The notes: generated from the letters alone by a model not told the origin. Positions 28,756-40,659 are shown, numbered from the stretch's first letter. The stretch: 64,000 nucleotides of DNA from Heligmosomoides polygyrus polygyrus (GCA_947396885.1 OX377203.1:7936001-8000000), one strand, 5' to 3'. Translations and numbers: made by a program.

Positions 28756-31509
28756 TTTCAGCACTTCGTCATACGTGGTCGTTGGAGTCGGTACCCTCGA
28801 GGAGTGTGGCAGGCTCTTTAACTTATTGGTAAGTGTTAAGGTGTGCATTCAATACCACAGACAACTACCTCTTCTAATCAGCTTCTTTTCCAGCTGGCGA
28901 ATGGGTTCACGAACGTGTCGTTCTTTAACGATTTTCCAAGTGTGAAGGCGAGTACCTTTGCTTAAATTTCACATGTTAGTTCCTGAGAAAAACTTGTTTA
29001 GGAAAGCCAAGAGCCTACAGCTCCCGCTGAGGAATATATCTCAGGTAAACTCCATCCCTCTGTGTTACTACGTTATCCCATAAGTCCTCGCGGTTATTTT
29101 CAACAATTCACTGTGGATTTCGCCGGCAGTCTCTTGCATAGCGCTATAAAGCTTTCGAAAGAGAATGATTTGCTTTATCAGAACATGTATTGCATTTCTT
29201 TTTTCATCCTGAATTTTTCAATTTTTAGGACGTTAAAGTGAAAAGTGAAAAAGTGGCAATCTGCGCACTTGTTCTGTCCGCTCAAGTTTGGAATTTTGCG
29301 CAGTTTTTCACAGCATTTGGAAGGCAATGTTCTGTACTATAAGAATGCGTGTTGGTCCTATTTGCTCACTTGCTCTTTATTGATTTTCAGGCCGTCACAA
29401 CGATGTTTTGTTGCGATCAAAACTTCTAGCGCCAGGCGGGACTCGAACCCGCACCTCCCTCTGACCGGGCGGGAGTGCTCTACGCTTTTACACTACCGGC
29501 GCCGTTTGATCGAACGCAACATCCACACCCCGTATCCGGTATGACCTGGCCGCTGATATCAGCATGGAACCAGTAAAGCTGATGGTCTTGATAAAAACAT
29601 TTCAAATCAGTTTCCTTAAGCCATCAAGACCATCAGCTTCACTGGTTCCATGCTGATATCAGCGGCCAGCTCATCCCGGATACGGGTGGGTGCTGATCGG
29701 TCCCACGAGGTGTGGATGTTGCGTTCGATCAAACGGCGCCGGTGGTGTAATGGCGTAGAGCATTCCCGCCCGGTCAGAGGGAGGTGCGGGTTCGAGTCCC
29801 GCCTGGCGCTAGAAGTTTTGATCGCAACAAAACATCGTTGTGACAGCTTACTACCTCGATACCAGCCACTTGAGGCTTAAGGAAACATTTGGATTTTCAG
29901 GCCATCAAATTGGGACGTCCGAAAGAGAAGATTTATTTTTACCGACAGCTCCTGCTCTCTGGCAGGAATTTTTTGCTCGGTGTTATATGTCCGTCGGAAG
30001 AGAATGTCTTGCTCTATAAGAATTTATGTCCGTTTATTGGCTCATGCTGATTTCTATCGAATATCAACAAAATTCCAAAAAGAGAAAAATCATGTTTACC
30101 AACAACTCCATCTCCTTCAGTTGTTGATATTCGACCGAATTCAGCACAAGTCAATAAATGCGACACAAATTCTTACTGAGCAAGACATCCTCTTTCGAAC
30201 GACATATAACACCAAGCATAAAAGTCTAACCACAGAACCGAGTGTCGGTAAAAATTCGGACGTCCTTTCGTCCTTTGTTCACCTAAAATTCAATTAAGAG
30301 CAAGTTAGCAAATAGGACCAACACGTATTGTTGTAGTACAGAACATTGTCTTCCAAATGCTATGGAAAGCTGTGCAGAAAATTCCAAACCTAAGCGAGAG
30401 AAGCGGATGCGCAGATGGCCGCTTTTTCATTTTTCACTTTAACGACCTAAAAATTGACAAGATTAAGGATGAAAAAAGAATTGCAATACATGCTCTGATA
30501 GAGCAAATCATTCTCTTTCGCTGTATAGGCTATGCAAGAGACCGCCGGCGGAATCCGCAATGAATCGTTGAAAAAAAAATGGTGGAGACTTATGGGACAA
30601 CCTAATAGATAGTGTGGAAGATAGGTATCGCATTCTTAGTATTGGGGACGTGATTTGGGTGAATTGCTACCAGTATTACCGTTTCTTATGCAGTGTTCTT
30701 TTCAACCAGTACCTTTTCCCACATTTGCTCGTTCGTGTTTTTGTTGACGACTAACCATCTTTCCTCCACCATCACTATCAATAGGCAGACCTGCATTTCT
30801 ATCTCTGAAACGGCGCTGTCGCAAAAGGCCAATGCCATTCTCTCTCCACATTCATGCCAAGGTGCAGGCGCGCACGTAGAAAAGAGAGTCCACCCTCATT
30901 ATCTGCCAGAATTCTAGGAATTTGTTCGAATGCCTTTAAAATGGAGATGATGTGCTTGAACACAAATACATTGTAGTTCTTGAAGAGTCTTCTAAGCCTG
31001 TTTCGATTCCAACACTACACGATTCAACAGACAGTTTGGGAGGGTAGATGTACAGCGTTTACCATGTCGAAGGGCTGCGGTGATGAGTTGCATCATTGAA
31101 TACGTCAAGCATACGAATTACTGGGCAAAATTGCACTTCTTTCGTAAATATTGCCAGTACAGTGCTTTAGTTGTTAGTTCTTTTCCAAAACCCTAGGTCA
31201 TCGTTTTATGCAGCGTTTTCTACAGATTTAGTGGAGCCAACAACTTCAACGGCAAGCTGTTCTGCAGTCGCTCAGTCTGCGCTAATGCCTGAAGGTTTGT
31301 TTTGTTCTTTGTTAGAAACGGTTCAGAACTATCGCATTGGTCGAATGATCTCGTTTCTTTTCTTCAGCGGTCCAGTTGTTTTCATTTATTCACATTTATT
31401 CACTCATTTCATCAATTGCAGCTCCTTCGTTCAGCGAAGTATCTTCATTTGTCGTCAAAGAGGAGATCTGTGAAGAAGCATCTGTAGTGGAGAATAACGG
31501 TCCCCATAG
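28756..31509 (+). CDS. Unrecognised host gene, five internal exons (28756-31509)
   Basis: Exons: 28756-28828, 28894-28939, 28980-29044, 30785-30861 and 31226-31509 (as 31226-31294 plus 31422-31509). Borders are GT-AG with acceptors such as TTTCCAG and ATTGCAG. Phases agree across 1-2, 2-3, 4-5 and the final junction; between exons 3 and 4 they do not, so an exon is missing or one border is wrong. The first part is Gly/hydrophobic (YVVVGVGTLEECGRLFNLL, then NGFTNVSFFNDFP). The later part is Ser/Thr-rich and acidic, with FVVKEEICEE, a sumoylation-type motif found in nuclear regulators. I do not recognise a family. The 1.7-kb intron between exons 3 and 4 is filled by a fold-back. Confidence 0.55.
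29076..30602. mobile_element. Fold-back element inside intron, carrying a tRNA-like palindrome
   Basis: The left arm (about 29076-29395) and right arm (about 30297-30602) are reverse complements, ending CCCATAAGTC and GACTTATGGG. Between them lies a second palindrome (29395-29844). No transposase frame is visible. Confidence 0.75.
29395..29844. repeat. Palindrome with a tRNA-like gene in each arm
   Basis: Copies on the minus strand (29503-29429) and plus strand (29735-29810) are each about 76 nt. Acceptor-like ends GGCGCCG and TGGCGCT can pair (two G-U). The plus copy has an exact A-box match (TGGTGTAATGG) and both have GGTTCGAGTCC as B box. The anticodon arm does not close on a 7-base loop with T33, so I call these tRNA-derived sequences, not tRNA genes. 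Confidence 0.65.
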
Positions 31510-31565
31510 GTAATCGTTTATGCGTTTATTGCTTTATTTTTGTTACCTAGTCAGTGTTACATCTC

Positions 31566-31624
<59 letters not shown>

Positions 31625-32262
31625 TTCAATACGAACGCGATAAGCGCGGCCGCTAGATACACAGAAACACAATAGAACAGTACAACCGAAGCGTAGCATA
31701 AAAAACAAACCTAGGGATAAACCGAAAAACATAGCAAGAAATCAAATGGAATGAAATGTCAGATCTGCAGCCAAGAATAGCACAATGCAGCGCACCTAAC
31801 GCGCAACCCAGAGTCGAAAAAATATAAAACACCTCAGTCCTAAACATCATAACTCAGCAACGACTTTTGGACTGACCGCTTAAGCTGCTCCAGAGAAAAG
31901 GAGGATTGCATGCACTTCGTCACCCTAAGATAAGCGCTTGCTGCCCTGTGAGGGAAGAGGCCTACTTTAAACCTGCTCCTAGGGCAGGAGAGGAAAATCT
32001 TTTCTTGTTCTCCTTTAGTGTGAGAAGCTCGCACTGTAAAGAAACTGGATTCCCTATGATGTGGCTGGTGGAGTAACTTATAGACCATGCAAATGTCAAA
32101 GATTTTTCTACGAGATGCCAGGGAATGGAGACCTAGGTATTTATTCCTTATCGAGGCTCTAGGTACCCTAGAGTACAAAAAACCTCCAATACGAATAAGC
32201 ACCTTGCGAGTAAAATTATTCTTGAGCGATAACGTTGCACCCTTTTTCACATGCTTGCTTTT
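31566..32262 (-). mobile_element. CR1-like non-LTR fragment, heavily 5'-truncated
   Basis: A minus-strand frame (32250-31840) matches the C-terminal part of the CR1-like ORF at 15036-16277 in layout (RKVLIRIGGFLYSR, LASRRKIFDICMVYKLLH). The 3' end is a (TAAA)n tail of about 15 units (31567-31625 on the plus strand as TTTA). It sits in the intron after the exon ending at 31509. Confidence 0.75.
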
Positions 32263-32559
32263 TTAACAAATGATGTTATTAGTTAGTTATTAGTTATTCA
32301 TGTCGTTGTACTGCCGCTCTTCAAGCAAAATGCTTCGCACTCGTTTTGCGAGCACAACGAGCCATTTCTCAACTGAATTGTCGCTTGCGATAAGAAGTGA
32401 GTCCTCTACGACGCAGGAAGTTTTCTGAAGGGTAGATAGAGTAGATGGCTTCATAGCCATTTTTTGAACACGAATCTACCAACAAAAGTAGTTGTGATCA
32501 CTGTTCCACTGCCATCATTAGTAGCAATGTACTGGAGCCTATACACCACCACCCCATCT

Positions 32560-32830
32560 TCCAACGGCGTCCTTTGCTGCTGTGCCACCTTAGCGCATAG
32601 TTCTAAATAACGTCATTCCACTTTTTTGCGCTGCTCGTTACTTATCAATGCATCGACAACCTTGTTGGATGTTCTTCCTGTCTTCCTCAGAATGTGCTCA
32701 TATTTCCTCAGGTGCTGCCACCTTAGCTTCAATGGATACGGGTTGTCTTAATCACTGCCCTGACATTCTCGTTCTGCGCCCTGTGGTGTCGGGTCCATCG
32801 ATCTGCCCATCTGAGCATCCTCATATCAGA
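32560..32830 (-). pseudogene. RTE-type retrotransposon fragment
   Basis: Broken minus-strand frames show MLRWADGSTRHHRAQNENV, recalling the RMLRW...R-R-RNE block near the C-terminus of RTE-type polyproteins (compare 56760). Stops and shifts are frequent. Confidence 0.5.
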
Positions 32831-32839
32831 AGCGCACAG

Positions 32840-33815
32840 CTGCCGCCCGTGTCCAAAGTCCACCACTCACTCACTTCAAAAAGACGAAGACAAATGTACC
32901 GGACTGTAGAATTTTCCTTTGATTGCTCTAGAGCATCTGAGACACAGAAGCTTCTAACGAGCGCTCACCACTTCACTCATGCTCTATTCATCTGCCACCT
33001 GAACACCTAGATTGCACACTCCTTCTAGGTGAGATCACTCCCGAGGTATCGGAGTCCCTACGTCTACTCTGTGACGCTCTGTGGCAGTCCAGTACAGGTC
33101 CGGCGCACTATCCAAAGCCGGCAAACTTCGTCTTCTTCACATCCAACCCGCATCGCGTGATCTGCGAGGGCTTTCGACCAAAGCTGCCCCATCTTCTTCT
33201 GCTCCTCCTGGCTGTAGGCTAGTAGGGCGATGTTATTCATGTCAGAACTTAAAATCCAGCCTTGGTGAACCACCACGGGTATTTCCACATGTCAGCTTTC
33301 TTCGTAATCTCACTTCCTGTTCCAGCCTAGGATCTTTCATACCTGCCTTTTACGGCCGCGATGAGAAAACCTTCGGGAAATATTATCTCTTTGTCAGTCC
33401 AAATTCTTAGCCGAGCTCGAATTTACCCATAGACTCGAAAAGTCTAGTATATATACATAGCGGAATCGTTGTCTTAGCAATTTGTCGCCGAAGTTAAATT
33501 CAAAATGGTTTAGTTATGTTGACAAAGTTGTCTTTAAACTGACCATATCTTACAATTAGTTTGAATGTGGTGTGATGGCTTGAACTCGCTGTCGTCTTCG
33601 ACCAAATAGATGTATTCTTCATTTGCCTCCTGCTTCCTCTTCATAAAAGCGTCATTGTTTTGATTACGTTGCTTTCCTAGCTTCCCTGCTTTCTGCCAAA
33701 GATAGGCCCAAGGAAGTAGAATTCTAGGCCTCCAGCGAATCAAGCTTTGACGCGTATAATATTAGGGACTATGTTAGGAAGGTTCATAACCCTGAAAACG
33801 TAAGCAGCCTCAGGT
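32840..33815. other. Unassigned stretch
   Basis: Short open frames on both strands, none with convincing splice sites or family likeness. Confidence 0.4.
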
Positions 33816-33821
33816 CTATAT

Positions 33822-33867
33822 TATACTTCGTGTACGCTGTTGTCGTCGACGTCGCCGAAGTATAAAG
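33822..33867. repeat. Short ATACTTCG palindrome
   Basis: TTATACTTCG and CGAAGTATAA enclose GTTGTCGTCGA, as at 42981-43024. Confidence 0.6.
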
Positions 33868-33876
33868 ATATACGTT

Positions 33877-35095
33877 TATTTATTTATTTATTCACTACAT
33901 GGATAACCATGCAAAAGAAAAACAAGGTAAAACTAAACAAGTTAAAGTAATTCTAAACAGGAAAAAACAGAAAAAAACAGAACAGGCAACAAGTATCAAC
34001 ATAATACAGTTGAAAACTACTAAACTGCATCCTGAAGATATCGGTCAAGAAGTTTTTTATACTTCTTTAAGGAATTTGGTATAATGTGTTTTTTTGATAA
34101 CCTCAAAAAATCAGAGCCAGCACGGCAAGTGAAAAATTGAGACCTTACACTGTTTTTTGCTCCAGGAAACTGAATCTTCCACTGACCACCCCTTGTGTTC
34201 GATGAAGAAAAGGTATAGAACTCATGGAGGGGAATACGAGTAAGACCGTGTATCATCTTATATATCGCAATTAAATCATTTCTTCTCCTACGACGTTCAA
34301 GGGTATGTAGATTGAAGAATCTGTTTCGTGAAGCCGGTGAGGGGATGGTGTTGTAATCATACCCATGTACTCGTATCCATAGCTTTCTCGTGAAGCTGTT
34401 TTGTACAGATTCCAGCCTGGCAATTTCACGCTTATATTTGGGACTAAAAATTGTGGTGCCATATTCTAGAATTGGTCTAACATACGACTTATAGGCAATT
34501 AATAGGTGTTGTATTGAATTTGTTCGCAAACATTTGAAGAGGCTGTGCACAATTCGTTCAGCTTTTTTCGATATTGTTTCAATATGTTCCTTGAACGAAA
34601 GTTGGGTGTCCAAAATAAAGCCCAAATCACGCAGGGAAGTTGTACTACTAATATGCATCTTGTCAAGGTAGTAAGGATATCTACCTACCTGCTGCCCTAG
34701 ATAAAGTACTTGTGACTTTTGCGGAGATAGTGGAAGTTCCCATTTTGATGACCAATCCGCAATTGCATTTATTGCTGATTGAAGAGAAAGATGGTCTTCT
34801 CGAAGAGCAATATTCTTATAAATTTTTATATCGTCAGCGAACATTTTACATGAAACACCAAGCTGATTAACTAAGGACGGAATTTCAGAGGTATATATAG
34901 AAAAGAGGATTGGGGACAAAACACCGCCCTGAGGAACACCACTTTTAATAGAATGACGTTCAGAGAATGCGTCATTTACCCTAACTTGAAAAGATCTACC
35001 AGATATAAAGTTTTTTATCCATAGAGTAATTCTATGATGATGTTTATAAAGATTCTTTCTAGAAGTGTTTTGGTTGCATCCTTTTGAGGCTATTA
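33877..35095 (-). mobile_element. CR1-like non-LTR retrotransposon, 5'-truncated
   Basis: A 299-codon minus frame (34919-34020) is open, and its first residues continue upstream in frame with GVPQGG (about 34945) and an ISGRSFQVRV-like stretch to about 35080. FADD occupies the YxDD position near residue 28. The thumb and C-terminal parts (YKSYVRPILEYG, ESVQNSFTRKLWIR) align with the copy at 14925-16384 but differ at many residues, so two subfamilies are present. The 3' tail is (TAAA)n at 33877-33893. The fingers and endonuclease are missing. Confidence 0.88.
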
Positions 35096-35151
35096 TGGTG
35101 GACCGCTAGTTGTTTTGAAGGTCACAGTTTTCGCCCTTTCATATTCTTCAG

Positions 35152-35586
35152 ATGCCCGAACGTTGCAGAAGGATTGAGCAAGAACCTGAAAAGTATGAGC
35201 ACGTCGAAGCGTTAGGCCTGATAAGGTCCGCCGTGACAACCTCGGAGGGTTACAACCAGGGCTTCCATAATGGTTTTAGATAGTGGGTACGGTAGCGTAG
35301 AAGTACCTGAGGCCTGTTTCGGAAGCCAGTAGGCATTCAAGATACTCGACGCAAGGCAAAGCCTAAATTGCGTGACACATAAAAAGCAATTATCTTTACG
35401 GAATTAGGTTTGAAATTATTTTCGTGTTGTTCTCGCACCAAATAGACGTTTTTTAGCCCAACGTTTCCTCGAACTGAAGCTGCTGATTTACGGTCTGACC
35501 TGGAAAAGATGCTGGAAAAATTGGATGATGGGCACAAGGATTCACCACACAATGAATTTGACCACGACGACTCGTCTCTGCTACCG
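35152..35586 (+). CDS. Two unrecognised coding exons, possibly the 28.7-31.5 kb gene continued
   Basis: Exons 35152-35225 (acceptor TTCTTCAG, donor AAG/GTCCGC) and 35457-35586 (acceptor TTTTTTAG, donor CCG/GTAGGT) join in phase (AG+C). The product is charged, with a probable helix (EQEPEKYEHVEAL; then DLRSDLEKMLEKLDDGH) and an acidic end (EFDHDDSS). Orientation matches the gene that ends its visible exons at 31509, and only a CR1-like copy and an RTE fragment lie between. Joining is not proven: the phase after 31509 (2) does not match this exon (0). Confidence 0.45.
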
Positions 35587-35626
35587 GTAGGTGTTTTACT
35601 GATTAGATTAAGTGGCCATTATATGT

Positions 35627-35830
35627 AGTTGTGCTCGAATGAGCTATTCGAATAGGAATTTGAATGACTGTCATTTGAATTTGAATGTTCAAATTCGAAT
35701 ATTCAAAAAATCGCATCTCTAATGTGTTCGAATTCGAATATTGAGAAAACCCCATTTCGTGAATGTATTCGAAATTTGTAAGCATTCGAAACCATTCGAA
35801 TATTTGAAAAAATTTCGAGAGCACAACTAC
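35627..35830. repeat. TTCGAA-array element
   Basis: Ends GTTGTGCTCGAA and GAGAGCACAAC (inverted) enclose irregular ATTCGAATATTC repeats. Related to 60250-60660. Confidence 0.75.
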
Positions 35831-36489
35831 ACACTAGACATAAGAAACTTGGATACGCCTGGAGTAACCTCCCTAAACACGACTTCCTTCGATTCTTCGC
35901 CGGTTCGCCAGTGTTTTTATGGAAAATGCGAAATTTTCAAGAGCACAACGACAGTGGTCATCAAAACAGAATCCTTCTAGGGTCTCTCAAAAAAAAATGA
36001 ATGTGCTGTTTGTGAGGTCAAAATATTTCACCTTTTTAATGAGATTGCAGGTTAGTGATACAGTGCGATTACAGAAGGTCAGGTTTATAGCTTCTTTTAT
36101 ATGGCAGAAAGCGAAACCATTCTAATATGTCAATCATGGAGAATGTGCCATGAACTAGTCCAGCGTTTTGGGGCGAACTCCAATCACTTTGGATTTTTTG
36201 ACGAACGATACCTTGAATCTCAGCGTTTGTTTTTGTTTAATGTTCAATTTGATCCACAATAGATCACCTCTTTGGTGCTTCGAAGAGATCCAAAAGATTG
36301 GCTAGCTGCGTTATTTTCTATTTCAACCGCAATTCGTGATGTCGTATTTTCACGGGAATTTGGACACTATATCAGTCGAGGAACTTCTTTCTTGAACGAG
36401 AAATAAAACGTCTGTCCAAATTTTTAATCCACCTCGAGGCACCAGTTGTGGGTGAAGGGTTTGTAGGGCTCTTGGTCAATTGAAATTGT

Positions 36490-36775
36490 TTATCAAACAG
36501 AAGGCCGAGCAAATCTAAAACCAATCCAATCAAAATCGCGAGTCCGAGCAAACTTCTTCACCTACAGAAATTTAAAGGTTCAACCACATTTTGAGTGCAA
36601 ATTTGGAAATCTTAGGCTCATCTTTGTGTGGTTTCAAGACGCTGATTTTGCGTCAATCATGAGTGTCTTCAGTTGTATTTATTCATTTTTGAATGAGTTC
36701 GTTGGTATTTTATTCTAAATTTGTATCTTCGCGTGTGGCCTCGGTTCACGTCATGAATAAATAGACAAAATAAAA
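36490..36775 (+). mobile_element. CR1-like 3' end fragment
   Basis: The frame shows SRVRANFFTYRNLKVQPHF near 36540, matching RSNFLTYRNLKDLNL at the C-terminus of the 14925-16384 copy. The TTCACGTCATGAATAAATA tail (36747) resembles that copy's 3' UTR. Confidence 0.7.
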
Positions 36776-37100
36776 TGCAGAGGCAATGCACCCGTTCCTT
36801 GAAAATCCAAGTATCTGTTGTTTACACCATGAGAAAAAAGATTCGCAAATTTGTGCCCGAGCGCATGGCGAAATCGTAGTTTTTAATAGGTGAGGACTTA
36901 CCGCTTTCTTGTTTTTTGGTGAAGCCGCCAGTTTTTTTTTTTGCGACTGGAGTGATAAGAGTTTTATGTGCCTTCAGACATTGTATGCATTTCTTGATAC
37001 ACGACACAACTGGTGCTAAGCACTTGGAAATTTACGAGCCCATCGTTCTTTTGTCAGAAGAACTCTCCAAACTCTTCGATCGCATAGATTCAACAACTAA

Positions 37101-37356
37101 TTTAAGGCGAATATTGTCAAATCGCTTCTCGATAATGAGATCGAGCTACCAACGAGTCACCGGCTGGTGGAGCTGGCCGGGCCAAGAAAATCAGTTCGAA
37201 GGAGGTGCGTCGGCTGCTACAAACGGTTGACTAGAGATCACGGACGACCTTATGCACTGAATCATACGAGGCGTGTGTGCCTAAGGTGTAGTGAGTGTCG
37301 CAAGCATTTCTGTCCAGACTGTTTTCAAGCGTTTCACAAAACGTGTGTGTTGTAGG
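37101..37356 (+). pseudogene. piggyBac-like transposase C-terminal fragment
   Basis: One open frame from 37101 to the TAG at 37353-37355. It contains IELPTSHRLVELAGPRK, then a cysteine-rich end: RRCVGCYKRLT, RVCLRCSECRKHFCPDCF, which fits the zinc-binding C-terminal domain of piggyBac transposases. The DDD catalytic core is not found upstream (a stop lies at 37098), and no TTAA-flanked inverted repeats are evident. A domesticated exon cannot be excluded. Confidence 0.65.
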
Positions 37357-37359
37357 GCT

Positions 37360-38040
37360 TTCATGTTGTACATACATAATCACTGAGGTGATTTGTCATA
37401 TTTCTTTTTGCCAAACATGTAATAAAGTTTCGGTATTTTGATATTTTGGTGTTATAACGGAAGCCAATAACGCATGCATTCATTCATGCAACTATAGATC
37501 TCTCGTATAGTTTCAGCTTAAAGGCGAAGGTCTGTACACTATAAGAAAGCGCTCGTTGGTGCTACGTTGACTCACCCGTTATGAATTCAAGACGCTTCTG
37601 CCTTCTGCAACCTGAGCAATTTTTGGGCTCCATCAAGAATCCGTTTTGATCTTCCCTAGAATAGATGTAGCATGTTTGTCTATGGTTCAGGAAGTCGTCC
37701 ACAGCTATCGCTTATAGCTCCTTGAGACAGGCAATAACTTAGGAGTAGGCGGACCTGAGTCTGAATTGTGAGTAAGCTTACAGGACTAGTCCATGAGCTT
37801 ACCCTGGGTAGGTGGACAAAAAGGTAAAAATACCGAGGCGAGGTATTCTTCAACTATTCTGCCCACGATCTCATGGTACGTTGCTGGGCTAGAGTCTGCC
37901 CCACGATGGAGTCGGGTAATCTGGCTTAGCCAGGGTGGTTTCGCGTTCCATCGCTGATATAGAGCTCTCTTGAGATACAAGTTGCAGCAGCTCGTGACTA
38001 AAATTTATTCGTCGACATTTTCCGTATGCAAAGGAAATTG
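37360..38040. other. Unassigned stretch
   Basis: No exon or element recognised. Confidence 0.4.
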
Positions 38041-38110
38041 GTACATGGTAATGCAGGCGAGAAGGCGCCAGCTGTCGTGCGCACTCTGATTCAAGGTTGT
38101 TGGTCGTGTT
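38040..38110 (+). repeat. Decayed tRNA-derived SINE-like segment
   Basis: GCAGGCGAGAAGGCGCCAGCTGTCGTGCGCACTC-type sequence parallels GGAGAAGGCGCCGGCTGTCG at about 5002. Confidence 0.5.
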
Positions 38111-38418
38111 TCTTGCCGAGGTCAACAAACTTTCGGGGTCGCTTAATTGGTGCCAGACTTCTCTGAGAAGGATGAATTGTTAAATTGTTCATCAGTTGAT
38201 CACCGCAAGTCATTGCATGGGCAAATACGAATTAAAATTGTCTCCACTACATCGCGTAGAAGTAGAATGCGTGGCGCATCCACTAAAAGGTTTGATTAAT
38301 GCCGTCCCTTATTCTCTATTATTATCCTTAAAGATAATTGTGGAATGTTGGAGTACTCGTGTGTGGTTGGTTCGCCACTGCTATGATAAGTAAACCTTCC
38401 TTCAATTTTCTATATTAG

Positions 38419-38885
38419 GTGACGTCTTTAAGATTAGCTACAGTTTTGTTATCAAGTGAGGCTTTTCTAGGTGATGTGATAGTTTTATTAACCCTCTTGA
38501 AATCTGAACCTGAGATTCCTAGACATGATAAAGGGTGTAGGAACGCATTAATCTATTCCTATTCGGGATGCGCCACGTGCTCTACTTCTATCAGATATTG
38601 TGAAGACGATTCGAACACAATGACTTGTGGTGTCCATTGGATGCTCAAGTCAATGTTTTATCCTTCCCCAACAAGGCTGATACCAGTTCACCTACTCCGA
38701 AGAGGTGGAGCGGTTCATTGGCAGAAACCACAAACGATTCGATTCGGAGTACTTGAGCCGGCGCTTCCTCAGACAGAGCTACATGCGGCTAAATTGGGCC
38801 TAATCATTATGAGGTACAAGTGCTCCGTCACACCTATCGGCGTGCCTCGCACTTGCGCGCTTCGCGCGATGTTGCAGTATCACTA
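38419..38885 (+). pseudogene. Possible retroelement fragment (BEL/Pao-like)
   Basis: A frame of about 155 codons includes GVLEPALPQTELHAAKLGLI, which resembles the LPQLEL-type motif after the reverse transcriptase of BEL/Pao elements. Nothing else of the element is recognisable, and no LTR is seen. Weak. Confidence 0.3.
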
Positions 38886-38999
38886 AGCTAAGGACAATCA
38901 CATCGAGCTAGCTGCTCTATTTGTACAGCTTTCTTCCCTACCTAGGAGTACAAAAGGCTCTCATTACGTGCAGTATATAGCATGATAGGGCGATCTATT

Positions 39000-39240
39000 G
39001 GTTCTCGCTACTGGTCCTCCTTAGTGGAACGGTCCCCATTACTGGTACTGGTTCCCCTCAATGATCCCCTAAGCGGACGACGTCTTCGGCACGTCTTCTG
39101 AATCCCCAGGCATATTGGACGACGCCTTCGGCACGTCGACCTGAATCCCCAAACACGTTGAGCGTCTTTGGCACGTCATGCGACGTATTCCGCACCTCTT
39201 CAGAATCCCCCGGCACGTAGAAGACGCCTGGGTATTTTCC
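39000..39240. repeat. Compound minisatellite, locus 2
   Basis: TTACTGGTMCTGGTTCCC units followed by about four ~42-bp units with TCTTCGGCACGTCTTCTGAA. Same order as 8820-9020. Confidence 0.65.
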
Positions 39241-39279
39241 GCTATTTTTGCTTCCCGTAATTTGATCAGTATCAATTGA

Positions 39280-39615
39280 CAGCGATCGAAACTTCAAAAA
39301 CGAACTTCAGATTCGTGTTCAGTGACCTCGACTACCCATGGGCTGAAGTTTCGGACCGCTTGAACGAAATCCACAAAAGATCGATACTTTGATCAATATC
39401 GATTGATGGCGATCGATACCTCGAAAACAAACTGCAGATTCGTGTTCAGCGATCTCGATTACTCCCAGGGCTGAAGTTTCAGACCACTTGAACGAAATCC
39501 ACAAAAGATCCATATTTTGATCAATATCGATTGATGGCGATCGATGCCTCGAAAACAAACTGCAGGTTCGTGTTCAGCGATCTCGATTACCCCAGGGCTG
39601 AAGTTTCCAGGCACG
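39280..39615. repeat. ~128-bp tandem repeat (three units)
   Basis: Cores GGGCTGAAGTTTC and CAATATCGATTGATGGCG recur at about 128 bp. The array at 41525-41790 is related. Confidence 0.8.
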
Positions 39616-39957
39616 TAGAAGACGTCTAGGTATTTTCCGTAATTTTCCCCCTCCCCCCTATTTTCCTACTGATTTTTCCATCCGATTTTAAGACTAATTT
39701 CCGCCCTATTTTATGACTCATCGCTTAGCGGATTATTATATAGAATGATTGTTCAATTAATGGGCTTCACTGCGTGTAATGTCCTACATATTCTTGGGAC
39801 AACGAAGAGCGCCTTTGGAGGAGATGTGCGTTTGTGTTCTCTTTATTGACGACTGCCCTCCCGCACGATTCGTGCTTTGACCAGAACTGCTTTAGGCGTT
39901 GGTGGAATATGGGCGGGTGGCTGTGCTTTTTTTTTGTTAGAATTGAGCTGTGATGAA

Positions 39958-40260
39958 CTCATCGATACGCTGAAGTCTCATAATTGTGATCCTTAAAATC
40001 CCAATGGATGGTGGGGTCCACCTTAGGGCCTGTCCATACTTCGCAACAAGAGCGACTCGCCGCCCGTGCAAAACATGCATATCGATTAAAACCGATATGC
40101 ACGCACCGCCGAACAGTGTCCGGTTTTAATCGATATGCATGTTTTGCACGGAAGGCGAGTCGCTCTTGTTGCGAAGTATGGACAGGCCCTAAGATGGACC
40201 CCACCACCCATTGGGATTTTAAGGATCACAATTATAAGAATTCAACGTATCGTTGAGTTC
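39958..40260. mobile_element. 300-bp palindrome with GGGCCTGTCCATACTTCG core
   Basis: Outer arms (ATAATTGTGATCCTTAAAAT and complement) enclose an inner inverted repeat GGGCCTGTCCATACTTCG (40026 and 40189). Either one long MITE, or a MITE sitting in a larger palindrome. Confidence 0.8.
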
Positions 40261-40261
40261 A

Positions 40262-40620
40262 TCAGGCTGCGGGAGATTATGTACGAATGGTCGCCGCGGA
40301 CGCGGCGGATAGCGCGGCAGAAGACGTCGCAATTGGGTGACTTCAGCGGCCAGTGGTATCTAGACCTGCATCAAAACTTGCACATCAACTGTTAGGAAGT
40401 GTATACAAAGTCAGTTTCACTGCGATAGTGTGTCATATTTCCATCTTTCCTAAAGAAGCATCATATAAAACTGAGCATTAGAACGTCCTTTAGCTTTGTA
40501 ACTCGAACTCAATTTCTGAACCAGAGCATGTTTTCCCGCAGCTCCTGCAACACCAGAAAGGGATATCAACAACTCAAACCTAGCGTCTGCAGCAGGTCAT
40601 GCTCAGAAAACTGGAGACAA
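40262..40620 (+). repeat. Repeat with conserved small reading frame, copy 1
   Basis: Matches 59330-59695 in inverted orientation. An open frame ends at 40393-40395 with MYEWSPRTRR, QKTSQLGDFSGQWYLDLHQ and a final Cys. The second copy keeps frame and differs by conservative changes (D/E, I/V). I do not recognise the protein. Confidence 0.6.
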
Positions 40621-40659
40621 GTTACTTGTGGCTTAAAACCTCCAAATTAACTAACCTGG

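Noticed and set aside
29429..29810. Two tRNA genes in inverted orientation
   Set aside because: Promoter boxes and acceptor ends fit, but the anticodon arm gives either an 11-base loop or a 7-base loop without T33 and with a stem mismatch. Called tRNA-derived.
32648..33010. Plus-strand 120-codon frame as a gene
   Set aside because: It is the complement of a decayed RTE-type fragment for much of its length.
36051..36077. 27-base micro-exon with AG and GT borders
   Set aside because: Too short to support without neighbouring exons or transcript data.
36902..37018. Possible minus-strand exon (KKCIQCLKAH, lysine-rich) with a good donor
   Set aside because: Only one weak acceptor and no partner exon; not enough to call.
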